A stretch of DNA of 23,903 nucleotides from positions 1 to 23,903 of the IMG/VR virus record IMGVR_UViG_3300035660_000081. One strand, written 5' to 3'. Both the position numbers and the translations under genes were made by a program. Shown here in pieces: positions 1 to 6,596 of the stretch; positions within the stretch are counted from its first letter, which is position 1, and every line of letters begins with the position of its first letter. The stretch is from a virus. Below the pieces are notes generated by a model. That model searched no databases. It was not told where the DNA came from and was given only the letters and a program-made list of their open reading frames with translations.

Positions 1-2
1 TT

Positions 3-1454
3 GTAATTCAAAGGGCTATGTCCGCAGCTATACTAAGTGGTAAGGCAAAGAGAGAACTTAGAGAGTTTTATTATACCTTAAGGACTACTCCAGAGTTGGT
101 TAAGCCTTTCATTACAGGAAACCCAGACAACATATATCCTATGACCCTTGGGGCTATTAACGATTTAGAGATACTATGTGATATTAATAGGGACACCTTC
201 ACTATGGGAAACTTAAGCAAGGGCTTTATCTATTACTTCCACTCTCCAGTATTTGGACATAAGGAACGAAAGGTAGCCTTTACTGAAGTAATAGCTAGGA
301 CTATTATGAAGCCAGAGAAGGAAGAGGAATGGCAGTGTGGTGCATGTGAGAATATTATTGTTGTTGAGAAGAATGCTGCAGCTAACCGGTTAGTAGAGCT
401 AGGTATATCTGAGTTTACTAACTCTATTATAGTAACTGTAGGTGGAAACTTTAGTCGGGCTATATGGGAATTAGCTTCTAGGTTCAAGGATGATAAAAAT
501 ATGGTATTTCTAGCGGATGCTGATGCTTATGGAGTAGACATGCTAAGGACTATTCAAGTAGGTACAGAGGCTAGTAGACACTTAAGCTATAAATTCCCGC
601 CTAGCCAACATCCTAAAGTATATCTAGCTGGCTTCTATCCTTCTATTGGAGAAAGTCTAAACTTACCTAATGACATAGAACAGAAAAGACCACTACAAAA
701 TCCTTATGTTAGGCAGCGGGTAAACTTCCTTATGACCTATGGGTTACTAGATAAGAAGGACTATGACACGTGGGCTAGGGATAAGACCTATGAACTAGAG
801 TCTCTTTCTGCTGGTTTTGAGAATGATAAGGGTGAACCCATAGGTCTTGGTATCTATCTAGTAGAATATATGAGACTATTTGGAATACCAGTTAAACCGC
901 CAATGCCTCCGGATCTTGAGCTTAAGAAAGAGTTTGATGAAGCGGCTAAAGAAGAACTAAAGAGAGAGATAGACGAGCAGATAGCTTATCCTAAGTTCTT
1001 CTGGGACTATTATCATTGGCTAACTGAACTAAAGGAAACACTCAAGTCAGATATATATGAGCAGATGCTACCGGCCTATGAGAAAGCTCTAGCTGAGATT
1101 GGACCTAAAGAGATTAAGTATCATATATGGAAGCAGTTTGAAGAGAATCCAAAGAGGGCTAGTTATGACCTAGCAGCAATAGCACATAAGATAAAGACTA
1201 AGTTTGACATAATAATACACTGGGCTTTAGAGAAGTTTGAGGATGCTCTTAAAGAAGCTAAAGAAGATTATGAGGGACCAGAGCCAGAGCTAGATACTAA
1301 CTTTAAGCCTATACATAATGAAGAGAACTATGACCCTAACGGTTATGACCTAATAGAGAAGCGGATTGGGGCTAAAGATAAAGATGTTACTAAAGTTAGG
1401 CAAGCACTATTGACTAGGTTCATGGGTGATCCTAGAATAAAGGAGACTGAATAA
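3..1454 (+). CDS. Topoisomerase VI A subunit / Spo11-like protein, 5' end cut off by the window
   Basis: Family role: the A subunit makes the transient double-strand break through a tyrosine and needs a B ATPase subunit. Numbering from the ATG at 18: an R-E-F-Y-Y motif at 15-19 matches the catalytic-tyrosine RDxYY motif (Y19 by alignment). A Toprim domain follows with IIVVEK (E117) and LADADAYG (D167, D169). After it comes the usual Topo VI A tail up to about residue 300, including ELESLSA at 259-265. The frame stays open upstream to base 3 and the family normally has about 70 residues before the tyrosine, so the true start is probably outside the window. Residues 300-478 are a charged helical extension not expected in Topo VI A, which is usually near 360-390 aa. 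No B subunit is visible here. A B-less 'Mini-A' type protein is the main alternative. Confidence 0.85.
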   Translation, partial: VIQRAMSAAILSGKAKRELREFYYTLRTTPELVKPFITGNPDNIYPMTLGAINDLEILCDINRDTFTMGNLSKGFIYYFHSPVFGHKERKVAFTEVIARTIMKPEKEEEWQCGACENIIVVEKNAAANRLVELGISEFTNSIIVTVGGNFSRAIWELASRFKDDKNMVFLADADAYGVDMLRTIQVGTEASRHLSYKFPPSQHPKVYLAGFYPSIGESLNLPNDIEQKRPLQNPYVRQRVNFLMTYGLLDKKDYDTWARDKTYELESLSAGFENDKGEPIGLGIYLVEYMRLFGIPVKPPMPPDLELKKEFDEAAKEELKREIDEQIAYPKFFWDYYHWLTELKETLKSDIYEQMLPAYEKALAEIGPKEIKYHIWKQFEENPKRASYDLAAIAHKIKTKFDIIIHWALEKFEDALKEAKEDYEGPEPELDTNFKPIHNEENYDPNGYDLIEKRIGAKDKDVTKVRQALLTRFMGDPRIKETE

Positions 1455-1455
1455 A

Positions 1456-1581
1456 ATGAAGATGTACAAAACAGTAGAACGATTAGATGAAGCCGGTTGG
1501 CATAAAGTAGAAATAGAAGTTGAGGCCGGCTTCGATGATGCTGGGTATTATGAGATAAAGAGGGATAAGGATGCAATTTAA
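1456..1581 (+). CDS. Small hypothetical protein (41 aa)
   Basis: An ATG begins two bases after the topoisomerase-like stop. The frame runs 41 codons and overlaps the next ATG by 11 bp, the same tight packing as the rest of the window. The product is charged and soluble-looking (MKMYKTVERLDEAGWHKVEI at the N-terminus), with no motif I recognise. It is supported by position, start codon and lack of any gap; function unknown. Confidence 0.55.
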   Translation: MKMYKTVERLDEAGWHKVEIEVEAGFDDAGYYEIKRDKDAI

Positions 1582-1807
1582 AACTATTGATGGAAGCTAT
1601 AAGTGGCCAGAGGTAGTAGCATTAAGGGCTACGCTAACCTATTCACAGTATGTCTCTTGCCGGAATGAATATAGTGTTATAGAACATGAGAGGAAGGATG
1701 CTACTATAGAACTATGGCTTGTTGGTAAGTTGCTTATTTACCAGAGCGATGAGGAAATGAATGCTCATATGAAGGAAGAAAAACAGAAAGATTCTTATGT
1801 AAGGTAA
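1571..1807 (+). CDS. Hypothetical protein (78 aa)
   Basis: A 78-residue soluble protein starting with ATG inside the end of the 41-aa gene. It has aromatic residues in its first half and an acidic/lysine-rich tail (EEMNAHMKEEKQKD). No signal peptide, membrane segment or metal-binding motif is seen. The family is not recognised; it is called a gene because it fills the interval in phase with its neighbours. Confidence 0.6.
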   Translation: MQFKTIDGSYKWPEVVALRATLTYSQYVSCRNEYSVIEHERKDATIELWLVGKLLIYQSDEEMNAHMKEEKQKDSYVR

Positions 1808-1821
1808 AAGAAGGTGATAAG

Positions 1822-2088
1822 GTGGTACGATTAAATATTGGAATACATACCTTTCTAAGTCAAGACGCTCTAGATGCTGTATTAAAGAGTATGCTATTGA
1901 AGCAATATGACTTTAGTGCTGAGGCTAGAGAGGAACACGACAAAGATGTAATATTCAGGGATGGAGTAAAGATTAAATCTACTGAAGAAGAAAGAGCTAG
2001 TTATTGGAGCAGTATAATACAGACACCTAGAAAGAAACTTAGACCTATTAGTGAAGGTGAAGAGGTAGCTAATATATGGATAAAGTAA
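1822..2088 (+). CDS. Hypothetical protein (88 aa), GTG start
   Basis: The GTG start is chosen because AGGTGA lies a few bases upstream (about 1812-1817), a good archaeal ribosome binding site. The product is 88 aa, mixed charged and helical, with the middle rich in Glu/Arg. Its last 13 bases overlap the start of the methyltransferase, suggesting translational coupling. Family not recognised. Confidence 0.6.
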   Translation: MVRLNIGIHTFLSQDALDAVLKSMLLKQYDFSAEAREEHDKDVIFRDGVKIKSTEEERASYWSSIIQTPRKKLRPISEGEEVANIWIK

Positions 2089-2837
2089 ATACAACAGAGT
2101 TAGGGTATAAGATAGAACATCTAGGTTGGGCTAGAAACCAGATTCATAGGGATTATATAGCTCACTGTCTAAGATGGCAATATGTACTAAGACATGTAAA
2201 GAGAGGAATGAATATTATAGATATAGGCTGTGGCTCTTTTCCTTTACTTAAGGCTCTATATTCTAATAAGCTTAAACCTAACCTTTATGTAGGTATAGAT
2301 ATTAGGAAAGCTGAAATAGAAAAGCTAATGCAATTTAAAACTAACTTTACTGTAATAGGTTGCCAGATTGATATAAGAGTTAATCCTTTACCTAGTATTA
2401 GAAATATAACCTTTAGTACCGATAGAACTGATGGATGGAATAACTATGATATAGCAGTATGCTTAGAGGTAGTAGAACATTTTGAGGCTGAATATATTAC
2501 TCATGTACTAAACCAGATTAGAAGAGTTCTTAAGCCTAATGGTTTATTATTTTTATCTACTCCTAACTATGATGCTAAGGTAGGAATGGCTAAAGCTCAT
2601 ATACATGAGTACACTGATGAAGAGTTAAAGAGTTATCTTAGGCAATTCTTTACTATAGAAAAGGCTATAGGTATATTTGCTAGCCAGAAGGATATAGAGC
2701 TAGTGCTTACTAGGGCTGAGAAGGAAGTTTATGACGAATTAAAGCCATGGTTCAGTCCGGACATACTGTCTACTATCTTTAGTTCTACTCATCCATATCA
2801 GAGTAGGAATATATTATGGGTTTGTAGGAAGGATTAA
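2076..2837 (+). CDS. Class I SAM-dependent methyltransferase
   Basis: Rossmann-fold methyltransferase of the UbiE/Methyltransf_11 type. Motif I is IIDIGCGSFPLL (about residues 47-58). Motif II is VGIDIRKAE, with the acidic residue expected to bind the SAM ribose. Motif IV-like CLEVVEHFE is followed by the usual RRVLKPNGLLFLSTPN strand-turn and the HEYTDEELKSYL helix typical of this group. At 253 aa it is full length. The substrate cannot be read from the sequence; in viruses such enzymes act on small molecules, sugars, proteins or nucleic acid. It sits just upstream of the nucleotide-metabolism cluster, but its link to that pathway is only positional. Confidence 0.88.
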   Translation: MDKVNTTELGYKIEHLGWARNQIHRDYIAHCLRWQYVLRHVKRGMNIIDIGCGSFPLLKALYSNKLKPNLYVGIDIRKAEIEKLMQFKTNFTVIGCQIDIRVNPLPSIRNITFSTDRTDGWNNYDIAVCLEVVEHFEAEYITHVLNQIRRVLKPNGLLFLSTPNYDAKVGMAKAHIHEYTDEELKSYLRQFFTIEKAIGIFASQKDIELVLTRAEKEVYDELKPWFSPDILSTIFSSTHPYQSRNILWVCRKD

Positions 2838-2939
2838 ATGAGCTGCAATGAAGTTAAGGTAAAGATAGGCATGATATTAGTAGCTGTTGGATTCATACTA
2901 GAGGTTTATGTAATTTACCGGTTAATGGTAGGGATATAA
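2838..2939 (+). CDS. Tiny single-pass membrane protein (33 aa)
   Basis: ATG follows the methyltransferase stop without a gap. The 33-residue product has a short polar start, then an uninterrupted hydrophobic stretch (about residues 10-27, IGMILVAVGFILEVYVIYRL) that could span a membrane once. It ends at TAA 2937-2939, and the same frame continues as a Zn-ribbon coding stretch with no canonical start. Function unknown; it is one of five very small membrane proteins in this window. Confidence 0.5.
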   Translation: MSCNEVKVKIGMILVAVGFILEVYVIYRLMVGI

Positions 2940-3101
2940 ACGACTAGCTTAAGATGTCCAAAATGTGCTAGAGAAGGAAAGAAAGGGAGACTAAGAATAG
3001 AGAAAATAAACAAGTTTGATAAGCCGGTTGTTCCAACATATAAATGTAAAAAGTGTAGTAGAAGATATTTTAAGGTGAATAGGCAGTGGAGAAGTTTCTA
3101 A
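2940..3101 (+). CDS. Zn-ribbon coding stretch without a canonical start codon
   Basis: The frame directly after TAA 2937-2939 encodes T-T-S-L-R-CPKC, then a basic linker, then CKKC and RRYFKVNRQW, ending at a TAA that overlaps the glycosylase start by 16 bp. Two CxxC knuckles about 30 residues apart make a convincing Zn ribbon. There is no in-frame ATG, GTG or TTG before the first cysteine. The first codon after the stop is ACG, six bases after GGG of GGTAGGGAT; almost the same GTAGGGATAT precedes the TTG start of the C5-methyltransferase homologue near 7770. Options are ACG initiation, readthrough of the TAA from the 33-aa gene, a sequencing error, or a decayed gene. Confidence 0.45.
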   Translation, partial: TTSLRCPKCAREGKKGRLRIEKINKFDKPVVPTYKCKKCSRRYFKVNRQWRSF

Positions 3102-3673
3102 GTAAAGATCAAGCTTTCTATAAGCTAGTAGAGGAAGTAAGTAAGTGCAAAGCTTGTAAACTTTGTGGTCTATGTCAACATAGGTGTCCGGGGCTAGGAA
3201 ACTTGAATGCTAAAGTAATGTTTATAGGAGAAGCGCCCGGTAGAGTAGATAACCCAGAGCTTAGAAGTTTACCCTTTGTTGGTAATAAGTCTAGTGATCT
3301 ACTCTTAGAATGTATATACTCTAATTGGGAGTATGGATATGATGATGTTTATATTACTAATGTAGTTAAGTGTAACCCACCCATGAATAGGAAACCAGAA
3401 GATGAAGAGATATATGCTTGTACTAAGTTTCTTAAGGAAGAGATTAAGCTAGTGGACCCGAAGATAATAGTATGTCTAGGAAGGACAGCAGCCAATTGGT
3501 TTGGTATAAGAGAAGGTTTAAATAGCTGTTTAGATAAAGAGTATAAGTGGGAAGGGCGCTTGGTTAAGGTCTTGTACCACCCAGCATACGTTCTACGTTT
3601 TGGGAATCAAGCAGCCCTTCAATATTTAGCTTTATTTAAACTAATGAAAAAGAGGATTAATAAAATATGTTAG
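3086..3673 (+). CDS. Family 4 uracil-DNA glycosylase (Fe-S)
   Basis: Removes uracil from DNA to start base-excision repair. The GTG start is followed by CxxC (C21, C24), motif 1 GEAPG (48-52), PFVG (63-66), TNVVKCNPPMNRKP (91-104) with the third cluster cysteine C96, C112 as the fourth, and motif 2 HPAYVLR (165-171). The cysteine spacing is that of family 4 enzymes, which carry a 4Fe-4S cluster and are typical of archaea and thermophiles. The stretch after PFVG (GNKSSDLL) differs from the usual GxxGxLL. There are extra cysteines near the N-terminus (C27, C30, C34). It overlaps the kinase gene by 7 bp. A phage-encoded glycosylase fits control of uracil in a virus that also has a dUTPase-fold protein. 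Confidence 0.9.
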   Translation: MEKFLSKDQAFYKLVEEVSKCKACKLCGLCQHRCPGLGNLNAKVMFIGEAPGRVDNPELRSLPFVGNKSSDLLLECIYSNWEYGYDDVYITNVVKCNPPMNRKPEDEEIYACTKFLKEEIKLVDPKIIVCLGRTAANWFGIREGLNSCLDKEYKWEGRLVKVLYHPAYVLRFGNQAALQYLALFKLMKKRINKIC

Positions 3674-4233
3674 TTATAATTGAAGGTGTCGATGGGACAG
3701 GAAAAACGACATTAATAGAAGGGCTTAAGAGGTTCTTTTCTAGACCAATATACATAATAAACTATAGCTATCCTACCGGCTGGCATATGAATATAGAGGC
3801 TGGAATTGCTAGAGGGGAATACTTAGCTAGTATTAGGATATTCAAGGAGATACTATCTAAGCAGCCAGATGCAATAATAATATGTGATCGGTTCCACTTA
3901 GGAGAGTATGCTTACGGACCGGTTAAGAGGGGCTATCCAGAGTGGTTAGCAGAGAAGACCTTTGAAATAGAGGACGAGCTAATAAAAGAACTAGGTAAAG
4001 AGAATATCCGGTTAATAGTAATGGGTATGTCTAAACCAGAGATAGCTTTAGAGCGGTCTAATAGGAAGGGTGAGTATCTGAAGGAACTTGATGAGTATAA
4101 GATGGTTAACAATAGATATGGTACGGCCTGTGGTATAACTAAGTTACCTTACCTTGTAGTTCATGCTGATATATTTGGTAGGTATCAAGTCCTTGACCGT
4201 GTTATCAATTTTATAACTGAGGAATATACTTGA
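3667..4233 (+). CDS. Thymidylate-kinase-like deoxynucleoside monophosphate kinase
   Basis: P-loop kinase of the dTMP-kinase superfamily: Walker A EGVDGTGKTT at residues 6-15, the DR(F/Y)-type motif CDRFHLGEYAYG near the middle, and a C-terminal lid-like basic stretch (ERSNRKGEYLKELDEY). Family members transfer phosphate from ATP to a dNMP. At 188 aa it is slightly short for Tmk. It sits with only a 43-aa gene between it and the thymidylate-synthase homologue. Because that neighbour looks like a dCMP hydroxymethylase, the natural substrate may be hydroxymethyl-dCMP, as for T4 gene 1 kinase; this is inference from context. Confidence 0.82.
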   Translation: MLVIIEGVDGTGKTTLIEGLKRFFSRPIYIINYSYPTGWHMNIEAGIARGEYLASIRIFKEILSKQPDAIIICDRFHLGEYAYGPVKRGYPEWLAEKTFEIEDELIKELGKENIRLIVMGMSKPEIALERSNRKGEYLKELDEYKMVNNRYGTACGITKLPYLVVHADIFGRYQVLDRVINFITEEYT

Positions 4234-4364
4234 TGGATGAGTTTGGAGAATATCTAAGGCAACAAGCACTTAATACTATAAGAGACGTTACTCTAATATG
4301 CATAGGGATAGTATTGGTTATACTAGCAGTAAGTTTCATATTCTATTATTTGGAGAGAAAGTAA
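4233..4364 (+). CDS. Small single-pass membrane protein (43 aa)
   Basis: ATG overlaps the last base of the kinase stop (TGATG), and its TAA is followed directly by the next ATG. The 43-aa product has a polar N-terminus (MDEFGEYLRQQALNTIRDV) and one hydrophobic segment, about residues 20-38 (TLICIGIVLVILAVSFIFY), ending in a short basic tail. The topology would be single-pass. No family is recognised. Confidence 0.6.
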   Translation: MDEFGEYLRQQALNTIRDVTLICIGIVLVILAVSFIFYYLERK

Positions 4365-5366
4365 ATGGAGCAATTTAAAGGGAATAATATTCCGGGTCTA
4401 TATACCAGAATTTTAGAGAAAATATTGAATGATGGGAAAGAAGTGGGTCCAAGAGGATTAAAGACTAAAGAACTATCACCGGTATGCATAGAGGTTACTG
4501 ATCCTAGACGTAGACTATTTGGACACCCTTACCGTAAGGATGTTAGCATATTTACCTATATTGAAGGTCTGTGGATGCTGAAGGGTGAGGCTAGACCGGA
4601 TAGATTAGTTAGGTATGTACCGGCTATGGCTAACTTTACTAATGAAGCTACTAAGGGATTAGATGGGGCATATGGACCGGCTATAAACCTTACTAAGTAT
4701 GGCTATAAGATAAACCAGTGGGAGAATGCATATAATAGATTGACTATGGATCCAGATACTAGACAAGCTATAATAATGATTAACCAACCAACTATTCACC
4801 AATTACCGAGTAAGGACTACCCATGTACACTAAGCTTTCAGTTCTTACTTAGGAATAAACTATTAGATATGATAGTTACTATGAGAAGCCAAGATGCATG
4901 GTTAGGTCTAATCTATGATACCGGAGAGTTTCAATGGTTCCAAGAGATAATGGCCGGTTGGCTAGGTGTAGGGCTAGGAAGGTATATTCATATTGATGGT
5001 AGCTTACATCTCTATGAGAGGGACTGGGTTAAAGCTAGAGAGGTAGTAGATAATGATGCTAACTTTAGTGTTTATGACAAAGCTGCTGTACTAGATGCTA
5101 GGGTATCTAAGGACCAGTTTGATAGTACACTAGAAACTCTAGCTCTATGGGAAACTAGTTGCAGGGCTGGTAAGTTTGAGGCTGTAGTCTCTAGAAGACC
5201 TAGCGGGTTACTATGGAAAGATAATAAGTTCTATATGAACCTAGTAACTATGATAATGGCTTATAACTTTAGATTGGAAGGGTACAAACTAGAGGCTTAT
5301 GAGCTAGTACAATACAATAGGTCTGACTTAGGGATTATCTATGAACAGAGGTGGAGACCGCAATGA
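4365..5366 (+). CDS. Thymidylate-synthase homologue, probable dCMP hydroxymethylase
   Basis: The ThyA fold is clear: E67 in YIEGLWMLKG, GAYGP (101-105), DPDTRQ (129-134), catalytic cysteine C154 in DYPCTLSFQF, R174-S175 and D177, and the H215/Y217 pair in SLHLYERD. Aligned to E. coli ThyA from its C146, the spacing to R166, D169, N177, H207 and Y209 is kept without gaps. The position of Asn177, which selects uracil, is Asp185 here (GLIYDTGE). In T4 gene 42 the same Asn-to-Asp change marks a dCMP hydroxymethylase. The likely product is therefore 5-hydroxymethyl-dCMP from dCMP and methylene-tetrahydrofolate. At 333 aa it is longer than ThyA (about 264). dTMP synthesis remains the alternative, less likely because of D185. 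Confidence 0.85.
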   Translation: MEQFKGNNIPGLYTRILEKILNDGKEVGPRGLKTKELSPVCIEVTDPRRRLFGHPYRKDVSIFTYIEGLWMLKGEARPDRLVRYVPAMANFTNEATKGLDGAYGPAINLTKYGYKINQWENAYNRLTMDPDTRQAIIMINQPTIHQLPSKDYPCTLSFQFLLRNKLLDMIVTMRSQDAWLGLIYDTGEFQWFQEIMAGWLGVGLGRYIHIDGSLHLYERDWVKAREVVDNDANFSVYDKAAVLDARVSKDQFDSTLETLALWETSCRAGKFEAVVSRRPSGLLWKDNKFYMNLVTMIMAYNFRLEGYKLEAYELVQYNRSDLGIIYEQRWRPQ

Positions 5367-5503
5367 AGATAAGATTAAGAATAGATACCCGTAGTATATT
5401 TACATCTATCTTACTTGCATTAGTATTGGTTGCGATAGATGAGCCTTGGTACTGCTGGGTAGTATTTGCCTTTACCATTATAGGAATAAATATATCTAGG
5501 TGA
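5363..5503 (+). CDS. Small membrane protein (46 aa)
   Basis: ATGA overlap with the thymidylate-synthase homologue. The protein has a basic start (MKIRLRIDTR) and two short hydrophobic stretches, about 11-24 and 29-43, separated by DEPWY, consistent with a two-helix membrane hairpin. No known family is recognised; a holin-like or membrane-accessory role would be guesswork. Confidence 0.55.
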   Translation: MKIRLRIDTRSIFTSILLALVLVAIDEPWYCWVVFAFTIIGINISR

Positions 5504-5510
5504 AAAGGCT

Positions 5511-5636
5511 ATGGAAGAGACTGAAGCACCAAATCACTATTGTTATTGCATCGTTCCTATATACAGAATTAGAAAGGATAAATATGGATATTATGGGGTA
5601 TGTGAACTATGCGGTGGTCTTCTAGTTGCTCAGTGA
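5511..5636 (+). CDS. Zn-ribbon miniprotein (41 aa)
   Basis: ATG start seven bases after the previous stop. The 41-aa product carries CYC at residues 11-13 and CELC at 31-34, spaced like a small zinc ribbon. The last 11 bases overlap the TTG start of the dUTPase-fold gene. Function unknown; such domains usually bind nucleic acid or protein. Confidence 0.55.
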   Translation: MEETEAPNHYCYCIVPIYRIRKDKYGYYGVCELCGGLLVAQ

Positions 5637-6045
5637 TCTAGAGATAAAGAAGCTTCTTAAAGGTGGTCAATTAAATATCTACCACTTTAATGAGAAGAGA
5701 TTGGGTCCGGTGAGCTATGATATTTTTACTAGGCTAGAGAAAGAGGATGAAGAGAGTCTCTATTTAGTATCTGAGGAAATCTTTATTTTACCTAGAGATA
5801 TAGCCGGTATAGTATGCCTTAGAAGTAATAGTAGCAAACGAAGCAGTCCGGTAGTAGCCTCATATAGTCAGCTAGTTGATCCGGGATATGAAGGTAAGTT
5901 GATATTTAGGGTGTTGAAGTTGAAATATCCTATTGGAAACTTAACCAATTTATTCCAAATATTATTCTTTAGGGTAGATGGTAAAGTTGGTACATCTTAT
6001 GATGAGAGGAAGACGAGCACTGCAATTGGTAGAAAGGGCTTTTAG
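5626..6045 (+). CDS. dUTPase / dCTP deaminase-fold protein
   Basis: The TTG start gives MLSDLEIKKLLKGGQLNI, the standard opening of Dcd proteins. The trimeric dUTPase-superfamily motifs follow: LGPVSYDI (26-33), CLRSNSSKR (64-72, corresponding to RSSLAR), LVDPGYEGK (83-91) and QILFF (111-115). The residue matching the Dcd catalytic Glu138 (E. coli numbering) is Arg95, which argues against deamination; D85 of the DPGY motif is kept. It may hydrolyse dUTP or, in a virus with hydroxymethyl-dC, dCTP, removing the unmodified precursor. At 139 aa it is shorter than Dcd (about 190). Confidence 0.72.
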   Translation: MLSDLEIKKLLKGGQLNIYHFNEKRLGPVSYDIFTRLEKEDEESLYLVSEEIFILPRDIAGIVCLRSNSSKRSSPVVASYSQLVDPGYEGKLIFRVLKLKYPIGNLTNLFQILFFRVDGKVGTSYDERKTSTAIGRKGF

Positions 6046-6214
6046 AGATAAAGCCTTAAGGAAGACCCTAGTGTATAGGGTGCTGGGGGTAGCTAGTGGC
6101 TTTACTATAAGCTATCTTATGTTTAGAACCTTAGAGACTTGCCTAGAACTTACAATAGTTATAGAGGCTTTCCACTCGGCTTTATATTATGTAATGGAGC
6201 GTTTCTGGAAGTGA
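5978..6214 (+). CDS. DUF2061-like membrane protein (78 aa)
   Basis: The sequence from residue 23 follows the DUF2061 pattern: R-D-K-A-L-R-K-T-L-V-Y-R-V, a hydrophobic segment (about 36-48), a second hydrophobic segment (55-71) containing an IEAFHSALYY stretch, and the closing E-R-F-W. DUF2061 proteins are small two-helix membrane proteins of unknown role. The start is uncertain. ATG 5978 gives a 68-bp overlap with the preceding gene; ATG 5999 or 6002, or TTG 6026, would shorten it and still keep the domain. Confidence 0.7.
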   Translation: MVKLVHLMMRGRRALQLVERAFRDKALRKTLVYRVLGVASGFTISYLMFRTLETCLELTIVIEAFHSALYYVMERFWK

Positions 6215-6507
6215 ATTACTCGGTTAGACTACCTAATGAAGATGGAGAAGCTTGTATAAAAGGTACTTTAGTAATTCTTGTTCGTAGAGAAATAATACTT
6301 AGGGAACATAAGACATTTGGGGTTAAGCGGTGGAGAGCTAAGACGGAAGATTTAATGGTTGAGATATTAACACATGAGGTTTTACATTTAGTAATATTGG
6401 ATCTTGAGGGTGAGATAGCTTCTACAGCTTTAGATAATATATGTGGTTGGGATTCTTACCATCCAATAATAGAATTTGGTAAGCTGTCTAAATGTCAAAC
6501 AAGTTAA
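6211..6507 (+). CDS. Small HExxH putative metalloprotease (98 aa)
   Basis: I place the start at GTG 6211, whose GTGA overlaps the upstream TGA stop, rather than at an ATG 72 bases further up that lies deep inside the DUF2061 gene. The product has an HEVLH zinc-peptidase motif (H55, E56, H59), followed by DLEGEIAS, where an acidic residue could supply the third ligand. The preceding EDLMVEILT helix matches the helix that carries HExxH in zincins. At 98 aa it is short for a complete protease. Substrate unknown. Confidence 0.6.
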   Translation: MNYSVRLPNEDGEACIKGTLVILVRREIILREHKTFGVKRWRAKTEDLMVEILTHEVLHLVILDLEGEIASTALDNICGWDSYHPIIEFGKLSKCQTS

Positions 6508-6596
6508 TAGAAAGACTTATAAACTCTGGTGTGCATAGTATAGTAATGCTTACTCCAAGGCCAAGGGGTAAGTTGTACTCTCTCTATAGCGGTTAG
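6492..6596 (+). CDS. Possible 34-aa protein
   Basis: ATG lies inside the end of the HExxH gene (16-bp overlap) and the frame reads 34 codons to TAG, ending SLYSG. It is basic with no recognisable motif. Its 3' part overlaps the first stem of the structured region at 6580, so it may be a chance frame or a leader peptide. Weak support. Confidence 0.3.
   Translation: MSNKLIERLINSGVHSIVMLTPRPRGKLYSLYSG

Noticed and set aside
233-487. Minus-strand frames across the window (for example 233-487, 8279-8539, 14424-14717)
   Set aside because: All lie opposite well-supported plus-strand genes, carry no motifs or ribosome binding sites, and read like mirror images of conserved coding sequence.
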